Shown: one piece after another, positions 11,529 to 23,297 of the stretch
Layout: every line of letters starts with the position of its first letter
How positions within the stretch are numbered: position 1 is the stretch's first letter
Source of the DNA: Dama dama
Taxonomy: Eukaryota > Chordata > Mammalia > Artiodactyla > Cervidae
NCBI RefSeq assembly: GCF_033118175.1
Contig: NC_083685.1
Location: forward strand, 131,395,501 to 131,459,500
DNA length: 64,000 bases
Reading direction: 5' to 3'
Notes under the pieces: generated by a model
The model's database searches: none
What the model saw: only the letters and a program-made list of their open reading frames with translations
Told to the model about the DNA's origin: nothing
Program-made: the position numbers and the translations under genes

Positions 11529-12015
11529 GTTTATATAGATAACTGCCCCCAGGCCCCAGCCCACTGCCCACAAATATGGAAAACCTACTCACCAGTGTGT
11601 ATGTGCCCACCTGCACAACATTCTCTAAACTGCAGGGGAAGATTTGGTAATCAGTCCATCATTCCCCTCAAAGGTCACCAGGTAGGAGGTTAATGAAACT
11701 CTTCTCCTGAGCTGCCCAGATAGGACCTGTATTGACACCCCATTACAAGGTCGATTTCTGCTCCTCCTGAGCAAATGACAGAGGTTTTATTTGTAAAGTG
11801 TATAAGAAGAGATGTGCCTAGTTTTAGGAACAAAATCATCTAGTTGTAGTAGTTTCTTGGGACACTAAGGTCCTTAAACTGAACAGAAAGACATCCAGTC
11901 TGGAAGAAAGAAAGTTAAGATTGGTGACGATCTGTTATGTGTCATTTATCTCAGACCTAGACTAGGGAGTCATGGCCCAGAGAAGTCAAATGACTTGTTC
12001 AAATGAATACAACTT

Positions 12016-12240
12016 GGGCTTCCCAGGTGGCACAGTGGTAAAGAATCTGCCTGCCAATGCAGAAGAGGTGGGTTCATTCCCTGGGTCAGGAAGATCCCCG
12101 GGAAAAGGAAATGGCAGCCCACCCCAGTATTCTTACCTGGAGAATCCCATGGACAGAGGAGCCTGGTGGGCTACAGTCCATGGGGTGGCAGAGTCAGATA
12201 CAACTGAGTGACTAACAGACACACACACACATGCACACAT
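12016..12240 (+). mobile_element. Bov-tA SINE with (AC)n tail
   Basis: Complete forward copy, lacking about 15 bases in the spacer after the B box. Its 3' end grades into an (AC)n microsatellite at 12220-12240. Confidence 0.94.
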
Positions 12241-12560
12241 CTGATTCCACAGCCTACAGCTGCTTCTATTATCCTCTAGAAACTTCTAATAGCAATACTG
12301 ATCCGCCAAGTGTTCATCTATCTTGAAGCTACTCTTCACACACAATTGTAATAAGCGTGATTGTATGGTTTCCCAGATCTAAGATAAGAAATGAGAGAGA
12401 TGCTGCTAGGAGCTGGTTACAGGAAACCGAAAGCAAGAAATGGATCATGTCTGGAAGGAAACAATACAAACTGTTAAAAAGGAACTTAGAAAACATTTTT
12501 TAACTGTATCACTTTATGATCAGAGAGAGCTACGCAAGCTAGCCACACAAATGGAGAGTT

Positions 12561-12682
12561 GAGACCTCCCTGGTGGTCTAGTGGTTAGGGCTCAGCACTT
12601 TCTCTGTGCAGGTCTTGCTTCCATCCCTGATCTGGGAACTAAGACCCCACTAGCCCCATGGCGTGAGCAAATTTTTTTAAAT
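12561..12682 (+). mobile_element. CHR-type SINE
   Basis: Forward copy: GAGACCTCCCTGGTGGTCTA, CCATCCCTGATCTGGGAAC, then a weak A/T tail. Confidence 0.85.
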
Positions 12683-12699
12683 GTGTGAATGAAATGTTT

Positions 12700-12932
12700 G
12701 CACCTTGGTTTACATCCCTGGATATGTTCCAGTGTCTCCTAGCTTATAGTCTATGAAAACTTGAATAGAATCTGTATCCTACTGTTGTGTGAAAATTGTA
12801 TAAATCTTATGTTGAATTGGTTCATGGTGTTTTTCAGGTCTACTATATCCATCTACTTTTCTGAATATTCATTCTATTAATTTTTGAGAGTTTGATATTG
12901 AAATTCCAACTAAAAACTCTTAAAGTATCTGT
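12700..12932 (-). mobile_element. L1 ORF2 fragment (antisense on plus strand)
   Basis: The string from GATATGTTCCAG through GAATTGGTTCATGGTGTTTT to TTGATATTGAAATTCCAACT follows reversed L1 ORF2 in order. No reading frame survives. Confidence 0.8.
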
Positions 12933-13259
12933 TTAAAAATAATTGCAATATATAGTGGGACTATATGTAACTCTGTTCTGTGTTTTCCAAGTCTTCCGTA
13001 AATGTGTTGTCATACTTTCATAATTTAAAAAATAAAAAAGAAAGAGAAAAAATGAGTGAAAATGTGGACGGTCTGGGGCTCCTTTGTGTAAGGGTCAACA
13101 CTTCCAAATGTCTTGAACTTGTCATATCATAATGGTGGGTTTGCATGCAGTGAGGTGTGAAGTGCATTTCTGAGAACTCTGCCTAAGAAACAGTTCCAAG
13201 GAGGAAGGCTCTGGCTCTTGACGAACCAACAGGAGCGAGGTATGGGTCAGTCATGCAAT

Positions 13260-13420
13260 TTCTTTTAAAATTTCTATAAATTTCTATTTATTTTAAAAAT
13301 TATGGTAGAATATATATACACATAACACACATATCATCTTGGCCATTTTTAAGTGTATAGTTCAGCAGACTTAAGTACATTCACATCATACTGAACTCTT
13401 CATCTTATGAAATTCTTTCA
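13260..13420. mobile_element. Old L1-type 3'-end fragment
   Basis: TATGGTAGAATATATATACA, CATCTTGGCCATTTTTAAGT and AAGTACATTCACATC match a common old mammalian L1 3' segment. Orientation was not determined. Confidence 0.5.
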
Positions 13421-13667
13421 CACGGAGTCTTGTGTTTCTCACGTCCACCATCGCCACAAACCAAGCTGACCTTGGACTCCTGCGCCCACCTCTCCTGTTG
13501 TCTTGTTTTTATTGATAAAAGAGGCCTTGCTGCACCCAGCCCTAGACTTCCCCCCGGACAGACCACGCTCTGCCATGCATCTGATATGCAGAGGAGGCCT
13601 AATACGCTGATGTAAGTCTCTGAAATGACAGGTAAGACTCCTGAAGGAGCTGACCCATCCCTTCAGC

Positions 13668-13697
13668 CTTCTCTCTCTCTCACACACACACACCCCC
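13668..13697. repeat. (CT)n(CA)n microsatellite
   Basis: A short run of CT dinucleotides passes into CA dinucleotides and then a C run. Confidence 0.85.
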
Positions 13698-14089
13698 ATG
13701 AGACTGCTCTAGAAGAGACTGCAAACACCCTCTAAGCCACTGAGGCAACCGTGGGATCGGCCCCTTAGCAGACTTGTTCGCTGCTGTGGCAACATTCCCA
13801 GCCTGGGTTGGTTTGTTTGTTTGTTTTTTGCTCACTGAATTAGTTACAAAAAGACGGTGAGCTAGGAGACCACCTATCAGAGTCTGGAATTCCAGAGAAA
13901 CAGGACGAAGGCGTGCAGGTGAGGGTCCTGCTGGCAGGAGCGTCCTCCGGCGCTCGCTGAGTAGGCCAGCCAGCGGGAAGCCAGCGCTGCTCACAAGACC
14001 AGCATGATGCACAGCTCCGCCGGGGAGTCAGTCTCACTGGGGGAAAGGCAAGAATGCTTCTCCCTGACGGCTCGTCAGTCTGGCCTCAT

Positions 14090-14440
14090 GACTGGCCCCT
14101 CTGTAGTCAGACCGAAGCGGCAGGACAGCAATTCAGGAGCGACTGGTCTGAAGGCCATCAGCGCTGGGCGCGGGCTGAGCCGGCGCAGCGGCTCCGGCCG
14201 TAAGTGGCGCCTGCCCGCGAGGCGCTCTCGCTCTGCGCCGACCGCCGGACAAGCCCCCGGAAGGCGCGGCTGATGAAGCAGCAGCGGATCAGGGAGCTCG
14301 GCTGGCGGTGGGCTCCGAGAAACGAGGCCGACGTCTGGGCGCGGCGGGTGCGGCGGGAAGGGGTGGGGCGGGTGGGTGCGGTTCAGTGGGGCGGGCGGCG
14401 TGCACGGGGAGGGGCTCTCGCTCCGCCAGCAACTCCTGTT
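14090..14440. promoter_or_regulatory. Second distal CpG-rich patch with a strong donor-like site
   Basis: This CpG-dense block of about 350 bases lies 20 kb upstream of PRKCA exon 1. It has GGGGCGGG-type boxes near 14363 and 14389. A consensus splice donor on the plus strand, GCC|GTAAGT, is at 14200-14205, which would suit the first exon of a non-coding transcript. No coding potential is visible. The right edge meets an old CHR-type SINE at about 14455. Confidence 0.45.
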
Positions 14441-14454
14441 CAAACTGCTCTTTT

Positions 14455-14650
14455 AAAAGAATTCCTTATTTATTTGTGGCTGTGCTGGGTCTCTGGCTGC
14501 GCGTGGGCTTTCTCGGGTGCGGTGCTCAGGCCTCTCTTGTGGAGCGCAGGCCCAGGACGTGCGGCGCACGGGCTTAGTTGCTCTTCGCGGGCCAGGCATC
14601 GGGGTGGACCACGTCCCCTGCACCACCGTCAAAGCCCCGACTGCTTATTC
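14455..14650 (-). mobile_element. CHR-2-type SINE (long form)
   Basis: Reverse copy with TTATTTATTTGTGGCTGTGC, GGGTCTCTGGCTGCGCGTGG and GGCGCACGGGCTTAGTTGC. The tRNA-like end is decayed and the middle appears deleted. CpGs in this element add to the neighbouring CpG-rich patch. Confidence 0.8.
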
Positions 14651-14689
14651 ATCCTGGTGCTCAGCCCCCACGGCGTCCCAGGCTGGGTG

Positions 14690-14845
14690 CTCTCCATACC
14701 TCACGGAATCCTCACGGTTCTAGGACACCGTATGTTCCCCTTTCTCAGATGCAGAAACTGAGGCTCTCGGAGGTTAAGCACCTTGCCGCTGCTCTGACCT
14801 AGAGCTGGGATTCAGACACAGGCACTCTGACTCCAGAACCTGCCT
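14690..14845 (+). mobile_element. MIR SINE
   Basis: CAGATGCAGAAACTGAGGCT, GGTTAAGCACCTTGCC and GCTGGGATTCAGACACAGGC are in MIR order. An ancient mammalian SINE. Confidence 0.85.
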
Positions 14846-16056
14846 CTGAGCCCCCTCACCCTTGCTTTCAGGACAGAACACCAGTCTTCGAAGGCATTTC
14901 AGCTCTGTGGGCTCTTGGACTCTGGAACCAGACTCTTCCCAGAGGCGCCTGACTGGCTCTCTTCTGTGGTTAGGAAGTGGGCAACTTGAGCATCTCTGGC
15001 CAGGAGAATGGTCCCTGAGCCTGGCTGAGCTCCAGAACGGCCTGGGAAGATGGTTGAACAGACAGGTGCCTGGCCCTCTGCCTGAGCCTCCCAACGTCCA
15101 CTCAGGACCTGGATGAACTTTTATGTTCCTCCGAGAGACTGTGAGGCACTGCAGGTGGGTGCGTCGCTGGGCTGGGGACTTGTGGTTGCGTCGGACGCCC
15201 AAGTAGTTCAGGTTTTGGTCTGAGGGCTAGGGACACAGTCCTGAGATTGCAGAAGGCCTCCAGGGAGCCAGGAAGAGAGGACCACCGCCCAGCTGGGAGT
15301 GATGTTGAGTGAAGCATCAAGGAAGGGACTCAAGCAGCCAGAAAGAGATGACACCAAAGACCAAGCGGAGGAAAGAGCCCAGGGCTGGAAACCCACATCG
15401 AGCTTAGACGGAGCTCTGTCTGGTCAAAAACACGCAGCACTGCTCTGCTGCCCAGAGCCAGCTTGCAGAGCTTGCTTCTGTGATGAGGAAACTCACATGC
15501 TGAGTCAGCTGTACAATGACTGACTACAGTGAGCCTGCAGTGAAAAGCGGAAACGTTACGTGTTGACCATGAATTTTGCACCGAGGATCCCACTGCTGTA
15601 TATCTCAAAATCAAGTTTCAACCGCTTTGGGCCCCTACCTAGTGACTGGAAGAAACATCAGCCCCAAGAGATCCTGGAGGGTCCCTTCTTCCCCTTCTTG
15701 GTCACAAAGCCCCCCAGCTCCTGTGGCGTTAGAAACCTCGGGGTGGAGACTGGGGCTGAGGCTTTGTCCAGGACGGTCCCCATCTTCCAAGTTGCTCTTT
15801 GGGCTCCAAGATGCTGCGGATAAACCCTGGTCCCTGCTAAGACACGGTCCCTGATCCTCAGGCATGGATCACTGCTCTGGAGGGGGAGCCCTCGAAACAT
15901 CCCCCCATAAAGGCCCCTTCACTGGTGGGAAAGTGCTGCAGGCCAGGGGACCCCAAATGCATAGTCTAAGGGAAGAGCACCCCTCTGGCCGTGTCCGCCT
16001 CTCACAGGCCCTCCCAGCTGTCCCAGCCTGGTGATTTCTACAGTGTGCTTTGCAAC

Positions 16057-16275
16057 GGGGCTTCCCTGATGGCTCAGGGGTAAAGAACCCGCCTGCCAAT
16101 GCAGGAGACACAAGAGATGTGGGTTTGATCCCTGGGTCGGGAAGATCCCTGGAGAAGGGAATGGCAACCCGCTCCAGTATTCTTGCCTGGAGAATCCCAC
16201 GGACAGAGGAGCCTGGAGGGCCACAGCCCATGGGGTCACAAAGAGTCGGACACGACTGAGCCACAACACACATGC
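16057..16275 (+). mobile_element. Bov-tA SINE
   Basis: Complete forward copy from GGGGCTTCCCTGATGGC to GGACACGACTGAGCCAC. It is intact and only slightly diverged. Confidence 0.95.
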
Positions 16276-17009
16276 CCGGCGGGTATTCCTTCCCAGGAAG
16301 AGGAGTGACTGGGGTGTGGAGAGAACGTTTCTCTTAGGCACTCCCCCTGGTCCTCCTGTGACGTCCAGGCTGGATCTTAGGAGGCCAAGAAGGCTCCCTT
16401 CTCCTGTCATGACTTTCAGCATCTTTGGGGAACAGACATATTCATACCCGGCGACAGCGGCCCTGCTGTCAGAGCAACTGCGCGGTGATCTGGAGGCCAA
16501 GGGAGAGAAGATGGTCCCCAGCCCCGCCCAGGCCCCCAAGAACAGGCGCTGCTCAAAGCATGCTTTTCTTGCATCACCAACTGGACCTGCTTCATTCTGC
16601 TGCTAAGAAAGACTGAATCTTGCCTAAAAGCAGCCACATCCATGATATTAAGTCTGGCCCTAGGATCCGAGTTAATAAATGGCGATCGTCTAACATACCC
16701 TGACACTCCTCTGCTGACTCCAGTCTAGACGTGTATGGCTGCGAGTAACTGGCAAGCAATTCTGGCAGGTATGAGCACAGGGGAATGTGCTGGAAGGGTG
16801 TCCGGAGCTCATGGACTCATCAGGAAGTCTGGAGAGAGGCCTGGAAAAGGCTGGACCCTGGAGAAGGTGAGGCCACAGGAAGCCCAGACCATCCACCGTG
16901 CCCGCAAAGACCGCAACACGACCACGTTGATCCACCCCTTTCACCGTAGCACTATTGTAGGAGAGCTCTCATCGCCAAATCAGAGCGATGTTCCATGGAC
17001 TTGTGGTTG

Positions 17010-17282
17010 ATGGGGGGAAAACGCGGGGAAGGGACAGTTACGGGGTTCGGGATCCACACGCATACGCTGCTCTATCTAAAGTAGATAACCAACAAGGACC
17101 AATGCACAGCTCAGGGAGCTCTGCTCGGGTTCTGAGGCAGGCTGGATGGGAGGGGAGTTTGAGGGAGCATGGACACGTGTGTGCGTATGGCCGAGTCCCT
17201 TTGCTGTCCACCTGAAACCATCACAACATTGGTAACCAGCTATACCCCCATCCTAAATTAAAAGTTTCTAAAAAAGAGCAAT
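17010..17282 (+). mobile_element. Ruminant L1 3' UTR
   Basis: GATAACCAACAAGGACCAAT, GGCTGGATGGGAGGGGAGTT and TCCACCTGAAACCATCACAA, then an AT-rich end, are in the order of the ruminant L1 3' UTR. It is 5' truncated with no ORF. Confidence 0.85.
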
Positions 17283-18067
17283 GTTCTGATGGACGATGGA
17301 AGAAAACCAAAGTAATGGCACCAGCAAAATAAGACAAAGGAGCACAATAAGGGGGCCCCAGCAGGCAGAGGCAGGGAGCTGATGGGCCTTGTGGGCGAGA
17401 ACCTCGTTAATTCCCGAGAATGCCCCAGAGGTGCTCGCAGAGGCTGGGAATGTGCCCGGGGCTGCCCTGCATGTGGAGGAGCCCAAGAGGCAGCCAGGTC
17501 CGTGCGGTCCCAGCCTCTTCCCCTCCCCAGCTGACCCCGAGCCTGCTCCTCGCTGCCAAGCTGCCATCCCCCGCTGCACTGGAGCGAGAGTCTTTTTGGC
17601 TCCACACCCTCCTGCGTAGGAGACCAGCGGCCTCTCTTTCAGCCCCAGGGACTTTGTCTCTCTGGGAAGTGGCTGGTTCTCCTTTTCCCTGGATGGAATG
17701 TCGTTTCTGTGCACTTTTCAGCAATTTCACCGATTGAACGTGGCTCTGAACTTTTTCGCCGTTGACACATCAGTGCTAATGTAGTCCTCGAGGATGGGGG
17801 TGGGGGGCATCCCCATTGGAGGGGAAGTCCGCAGGAGGGCAGGATTTCTCCCCGAAGGAGCTGCTGCGGAGTCGTAGGTTAGGACCACGCGTGCCTCGGG
17901 ACAAACACTGACAAACCAGCCACAGCCGCACTTTCTGGCTGCTCCCGGGGCTGGAAGCGGTAATGCCTTTGCACTTAGGGACTTGGCAGCAAATCAGTCC
18001 CCTCATTAAAGGTGTTTGGCAAAGGGGAAAAACCTGCCTCCCTATGAGTTTGTAATAACAACAGAAA

Positions 18068-18245
18068 ACAATGTTGGCTGCACTCAGTGGGAAGAACACC
18101 AGCTTAAAGGTCAGAAGACCTGTGTCCGAGGCCAGGCTTGGCCACGGACCAGCTCTGTGAGTTTGACCGGGTTCCTTAAGCTCCCTCAACCTCGGCGTCT
18201 TCTCCTGCAAAACCAGGATTTGGTGACAGTCAAGTAAAAGTATAC
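18068..18245 (+). mobile_element. MIR SINE
   Basis: GGGAAGAACACCAGCTTAAA, GTCAGAAGACCTGTGTCCGA and AGCTCTGTGAGTTTGACC correspond to the tRNA-like head and core of MIR. Confidence 0.85.
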
Positions 18246-18321
18246 TCATGAGAGTCTGCACAAGTATTAGCTTTGATACTAAGCTGGAAGGTACTATCCC
18301 TAGTACTTTGGTACTATCCCT

Positions 18322-18518
18322 GGAAGGCTTCGCAGGGGGCTCAGTGGTAAAGAACCCACCTGCCAATGTAAGACATGCAAGAGATGCAGGGTCTGTCCCC
18401 GGGAAGATCTCCTGGAGGAGAAAATGGCAACCACTCCATTATTCTTGCCTGGACAATCCCATGGACAGAGGAGCCTGGAGGGCTACAGTCCACGGTGACT
18501 TAACGACCACACAACAAC
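18322..18518 (+). mobile_element. Bov-tA SINE
   Basis: Forward copy with several small deletions, in the spacer before GGAAGATCTCC and in the 3' end, which lacks most of the GTCGCAAAGAGTCGGACAC block. It lies next to a local duplication of GTACTATCCCT in the flanking DNA. Confidence 0.92.
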
Positions 18519-18764
18519 TATTATTCCTAGAAAGATTACATTATGTTGCAGCTACTTACCTGCACACCAGGCTGATATCAGAGCAATTATTAATAGCATG
18601 TGTGCCAGAAACTGAGTCATGGATCTAAGCCTTGTGTTACAGACGCCCATTGCGTGAACAAGAGGAAGGAAGGGCACTCGGGAAAACTGCGTGTACAAGC
18701 CTCCAGAAGAGCCAGGTGTTTTCCAGTGCGGGTCCTGGAAGTGCAACCTCCCGATAAGCAGTAG

Positions 18765-18960
18765 AAGCAGCTCCTGGGAATTTGTTCAAAATGCAAATTC
18801 TCAGGCCCCACCTGGCTCGAGGAAATCAGAAACTCTGGAGGTAGGCCTCTGTCATCTGTATTATAACAAGATTAAACAATTATTTTTAATTAAATTTTTT
18901 AACTTAATAAAAATTTAAAAGATGAACGCTCTTCAGATGGATGAAGTTTGAGATCTGCTG
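18765..18960. mobile_element. MER5A-like hAT (Charlie) relic
   Basis: AATGCAAATTCTCAGGCCCC, then ACCTGGCTCGAGGAAATCAG and AAACTCTGGAGGTAGGCCTC, match MER5A. The right half is interrupted by an AT-rich stretch at 18878-18918. Confidence 0.75.
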
Positions 18961-18961
18961 C

Positions 18962-19108
18962 TTTAAATACATGACCTCGGTTAGTTGTTACAGCAAGGCA
19001 GCTTTACTATTTCCGTTTTAGAGTTGAGGAAATTGAGCCTCAGAAGAGAAGTAGAATTTGCCTGATTCACAGGAATTGCCCGACTCCTGCACACTCCCCT
19101 GCTCTGCT
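18962..19108 (+). mobile_element. MIR SINE
   Basis: TTTTAGAGTTGAGGAAATTG and AGCCTCAGAAGAGAAG correspond to the MIR core; both ends are decayed. Confidence 0.65.
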
Positions 19109-20014
19109 GAGGGTTGTCTGTTAGACGGTCTCCATGTCTAAGACGGCCTCTCCTGTAGATGACTGAAGAGTCGGCACAAACTCCCAGACCAGCCTGTGCA
19201 GTGACCACACGTACCAGGGAGATGCATCACCGGGAAACTCGGCCAGCAAGGGCTGTGATCCGTGCCACGGCGACTCACGGAGCCCGGGGCCCTGTTCTGG
19301 GGATGAGGCCTCTCCAGCGACCTCTGCACACCCTCCTGAGGCTTTCCCACTTGGTTCCTGTGCCACTGCTCAGCCCTGCCGATGGTGCAGCATCCCGGCT
19401 CTGGAGGAGGCAGCAGGGTGCCCCCCCCCCCATTCCAGCCTCCCTCAGACTTTCCAGCAAGGGCAGCGACCTGGGCATTTCCATCCTGTCTTGGCTAAGA
19501 TGCGCCCCCTTTCAGCCTGACCTTGGCTGGTTCTGAGAGTGGGGTTCTATATCTGGCTCCCCGCCCGCCTGCTCCCCCAACTCCTGGCAGCTCTGCAGTC
19601 TCTGGACATGTCACTCACCACCAGAAAGGACAAGCCAGAGTCATTCCCAAGGTTTTACCCAGAAACTCTCCTCTGCCCCCACCACCCCTCCCACCCCACC
19701 AGCCAGGACACTTATCCCACACCTGCTTTAGGGAAGAGGGAGAATTCTGTCAGGTTGAACTCTCTAAGTCCTAGGAAAATGTTTCCTTAATCATCTCAAG
19801 TCCCCAGGTTTGAGTGGAAAAGGAGGTTCCGGCCAGGTTCAAGCTGCCAGAAGACTCGCCCGATGACCTTCCAGGCTGCCTGTCCCCATGCATAACAGTA
19901 CCTGCATCTTGCTGGACATTTCCAGTTGCCAAGGAGGCTGGGGATGTGGGCTTTCAGCTGCGCGCATGGCCTCCAGTCTAGGACAGCCCAGAGGGACAGG
20001 CAAGTGGAGTTGGG

Positions 20015-20347
20015 TAACTGCTAGTGTCCTCACTGGAAAAGCCCCTGATGCTGGGGAAGACTGAGGGCAAGAGAAGAAGGGGGCGGCAGAGGATGAGGTG
20101 GCTGGATGGCATCACCGACTTGACATGAATCTGGGCAAACTCCGGGAGACAGTGAGGGACAGAGGAGCCTGGCGTGCTGCAGTCCATGGGGTCACAGAGA
20201 GCCGGACAGTGAAGGACAGAGGAGCCTGGCGTGCTGCAGTCCGTGGGGTCACAGAGAGCCGGACAGTGAAGGACAGAGGAGCCTGGCGTGCTGCAGTCCG
20301 TGGGGTCACAGAGAGCCGGACAGGACTTAATGACTGAGCAACAAGTG
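20015..20347 (+). mobile_element. BovB LINE 3' end with internal triplication
   Basis: The plus strand encodes the end of the BovB RTE-type ORF (GRRGRQRMRWLDGI-like, then LGKLRE and DRGAWRAAVHGVTESRT). The final 19 codons are present three times in frame. Upstream ORF sequence is missing, so it is a dead 5'-truncated copy. Confidence 0.93.
20157..20327 (+). repeat. 57-bp tandem triplication in BovB 3' end
   Basis: Copies start at 20157, 20214 and 20271, giving an exact 57-base period. Copies 2 and 3 share CCGTGG where copy 1 has CCATGG, so they are each other's closest relatives. The period is 19 codons, so the frame is preserved through all three. Confidence 0.97.
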
Positions 20348-20977
20348 CCAATACCACTCATGGACTAAGAAAAGGCCGAACAACCTGGCAATCAAGAGCT
20401 TGCTCTGGTTGGAAGGGCAAGCTCAGTAGCCACCCGACAGGGAGTGGAGGGCCACCGAGGACAGTCAACCAAGGTTAAGCATGAGTGGGTGACGGGGAGG
20501 TGGGCACATAGGACCCAGACTCCCGCACAGAGGCGTCCGAGTCAAGAGAGATGAGAAAGAGAGAGAGCGGAAATCCACACGCAGCTCCAGCTTCTATTCT
20601 GGCTGCATCTTGTCTTCTCCCAGCTCGGTCTTGACAAGACCTGATAACTGCAAAATTGACAGATCTGAGCTTCAGTGGCTGGCTGTTCTTCTTCCTGGGG
20701 AAGGTGCTAATGAGGAACGAAATGGCCAAAGGCTGAGCTGCAGGAGGGAGAAGCAGGTCCTGAAACACACACCCGCTGAGCCTGGAGCCCGAGGACCATC
20801 TCCAGGACAAAAAGATGTTGATCCTGACTCTTTCTCCTGCTGGTCCTTACTGTTTCCTTCCTGTCTTCTTTTTATTTTTCCTTTATGATCCTTTCTTTCT
20901 TCCATTCCCAAAATACACGTCTTAAGTAGGGAACTTACATTTCTTTTTTTAAAACTTTTTATTTTGTATCGGAGTAT

Positions 20978-21198
20978 AGGCTTCCCAGGGGGCTCAGTGG
21001 TAAAGAACCTGCCTGTCAGTGCAGGAGACGCAGGAGATGAGGGTTCAATCCCTGGGTCGGGAAGATCCCCTGGAGAAGGGAATGGCAACCCACTCCAGTA
21101 TTCTTGCCCGGGGAATCCCAGGGACAGAGGAGCCTGGCGGGCTACAGTCTGTGGGGTCACAGAGTCGGACACAACTATGTGACTGAGCGCACATACAC
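20978..21198 (+). mobile_element. Bov-tA SINE
   Basis: Complete forward copy, inserted next to a TTTAAAACTTTTTATTTTGT stretch (20948-20967) that resembles the reversed end of a ruminant L1. Confidence 0.95.
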
Positions 21199-21395
21199 AT
21201 GAGAACATACTTTATGTGGTAAGGGAAGTCAAGAGTGATGGCTATATGCTTATTTACTATTTTCTCATTAAATGGCTCTTTAGTGAACCAAAAACAAATT
21301 ATCTGATCAATCAACATGTATTGATCTCTTCCAAGATTGAGTGAATGTGAAAAGACATTGTCTGATGTAGTTAGAAAAAGATGTCTTCTTTTTTA

Positions 21396-21772
21396 GCGTT
21401 TTATTTCGTATTGGGGCATAACTGGTTAATACTATTGTGCCAGTTTTCAGGCGAGCCGCACAGGGACTCAGACCTACACACACATTTTACATTTTCCTAC
21501 AGGTGGGTTTCCCTGCTGGCTCAGCTGGTAAGGAATCTGCCCGAAATGCGGGAGACCTGGGCTGGGAAGATCCCCTGGAGAAGGGAACGGCTACCCACTC
21601 CAGTATTCTGTCCTGGGGAATTCCATGGACTGTGTAGTCCATGGGGTTACAAAGAGTCAGACACGACTGAGCGACTTTCACTTCACTTCATTCTCCCCCA
21701 GACTCCCCTTCCATCCAGGCTGCCACATAACATTGAGCAGAGTTCCCGTGCTATACAGGAAGTAGAAAAAGA
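21396..21772 (-). mobile_element. Ruminant L1 3' UTR, interrupted by a SINE
   Basis: The left part (21396-21502) reads TTTTATTTCGTATTGGGGCA and CAGTTTTCAGGCGAGCCGCA. The right part (21691-21772) reads TCTCCCCCAGACTCCCCTTC and CACATAACATTGAGCAGAGT. Both are reversed L1 3' UTR in the correct order, separated only by the Bov-tA at 21504-21690. Confidence 0.88.
21504..21690 (+). mobile_element. Bov-tA SINE nested in L1
   Basis: Forward copy lacking about 10 bases after GGAGACCTGG, with the ATGGACTGTGTAGTCCATGG variant and a CACTTCACTTC tail. It is younger than the L1 it splits. Confidence 0.95.
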
Positions 21773-22224
21773 TATCTTACGCTGTGATACCAGTTAATCT
21801 TTCCAAGAGTCTGATGGAACCAATGGCTGATATTTTCAAAAAGAGAAGAGAGTGGGGCAGTTCCTTGGAACCATTTGTCTTTCACTTTTTAAAAACTTGG
21901 ATCCAGACACTGGGTTGTGCAACATGAATATTTTTCTTTAAAAGGCAAGTATATACAGAGATTACCTCTGGGGGATAGAAGGGGAGGAGGTGGTGGAGAA
22001 AAAACATTTCTCTAATATTTGTATTTGACCATGTGTCTCACTGAGCCCTCTCTTAAAAAACAGAAACTAGTTTAAATGAAAAAAAAAAAACCACCCCCCA
22101 CAAAAGAGGGTCACAAGCAGAAAACATGTTGGAAAACACATCCCCTTTGCCCAGAGTCGCCAGATACTTGCTGTTTCTCTCAGGCTGAACTGCCTGTTGT
22201 AAATCCGAGAAGCATCTCCATGAT

Positions 22225-22436
22225 TGTTGCTGTTTAGTCGCTCAGTCGTGTCCAACTCTTCTGGGACCCCAGGGATTTTAGCCCTCCAGGCTCCTCTGTC
22301 CATGGGGTTTCCCAGGCAAGAGTCCTGGAGTGGGTTGCCATTTCCTCCTCCAGGGGATCTTCCTGACCCAGGGATTGAAGCTGGGTCTCCAGCATTGCAG
22401 GCAGATTCTTTACACTCTGGGCCACCGGGAAAGCCT
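22225..22436 (-). mobile_element. Bov-tA SINE
   Basis: Complete reverse copy, from GTTGCTGTTTAGTCGCTCAG to GGCCACCGGGAAAGCC. Confidence 0.94.
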
Positions 22437-22498
22437 GGGCAGTTTGATAATTCAGTGTTTTCTAGATACTGGTGTAGATAGAAATGGATACACGTGTT

Positions 22499-22618
22499 AT
22501 TTTATTTTTTTGGCTGCACTGTACAGCTTGTGGGATCTTAGTTCCCCAACCATGGATTGAACCCTGGGCCCCTGCAGTGAAAGGGCCAAGTCCTAGCCAC
22601 TGACACCAGGGAATTCCC
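22499..22618 (-). mobile_element. CHR-type SINE
   Basis: Reverse copy: T-rich tail, TTGTGGGATCTTAGTTCCCC, then CACCAGGGAATTCCC. Confidence 0.92.
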
Positions 22619-23297
22619 TAGCTATACATTTTAAAGAAACTCTATGTCTGAAAATTCAGCTTCATGAAACGATAAATTAGAAGTGTTGTGAATGATTTTT
22701 ACTAAATCCTTTTTTTTTTTTTAATCTCATAAAGAATTTCTTCAGGTAATGGTTCTTCAGTCAGCTTAGTATTTGTTTAAAAATGATTAACTCTTTGACT
22801 TGGGAATTATGAGAACTGAAAGCCCAAGTGTGAAAGAACATTTATGGGGAGTCCATCAGAAGTGAAGAGAGAGCATCTTCGAAAGATTATGAGTCGTTGG
22901 ACAAAAGCAAGCCGGCCTCGAGCTCCCTGCAGATGGGAACCTTGGTTTTCATTGCAAAGCATCAAGCTTTGGGGTCTGTATTCACTCACACCATCTTCAC
23001 CCAGTCCAGGTGCTCTGAGCTAAATTGTACACTCAATCAAAGTAAAAAAATCTAGCAACTAGATGGTGACTAGGCCGCCTTGAAATGTTTGTTTTGCTTG
23101 TTTGTTTCTTCTTGGAGTGGCGTGTGGAAGTTCCACGTTGAGTCACCACAAGCCATTTCTGCACCACTAGAGGGAAGGCTGGCTTCTCCCTGAGTCTTTC
23201 AGTGTTTACATTGTCATCATCAGATCTCCTCACCTGGGACAAAAATCCTCCTCCACCCTCTGGAGGACCAGCCTGGGAGAAGCCCGCCTGTGCAGCC

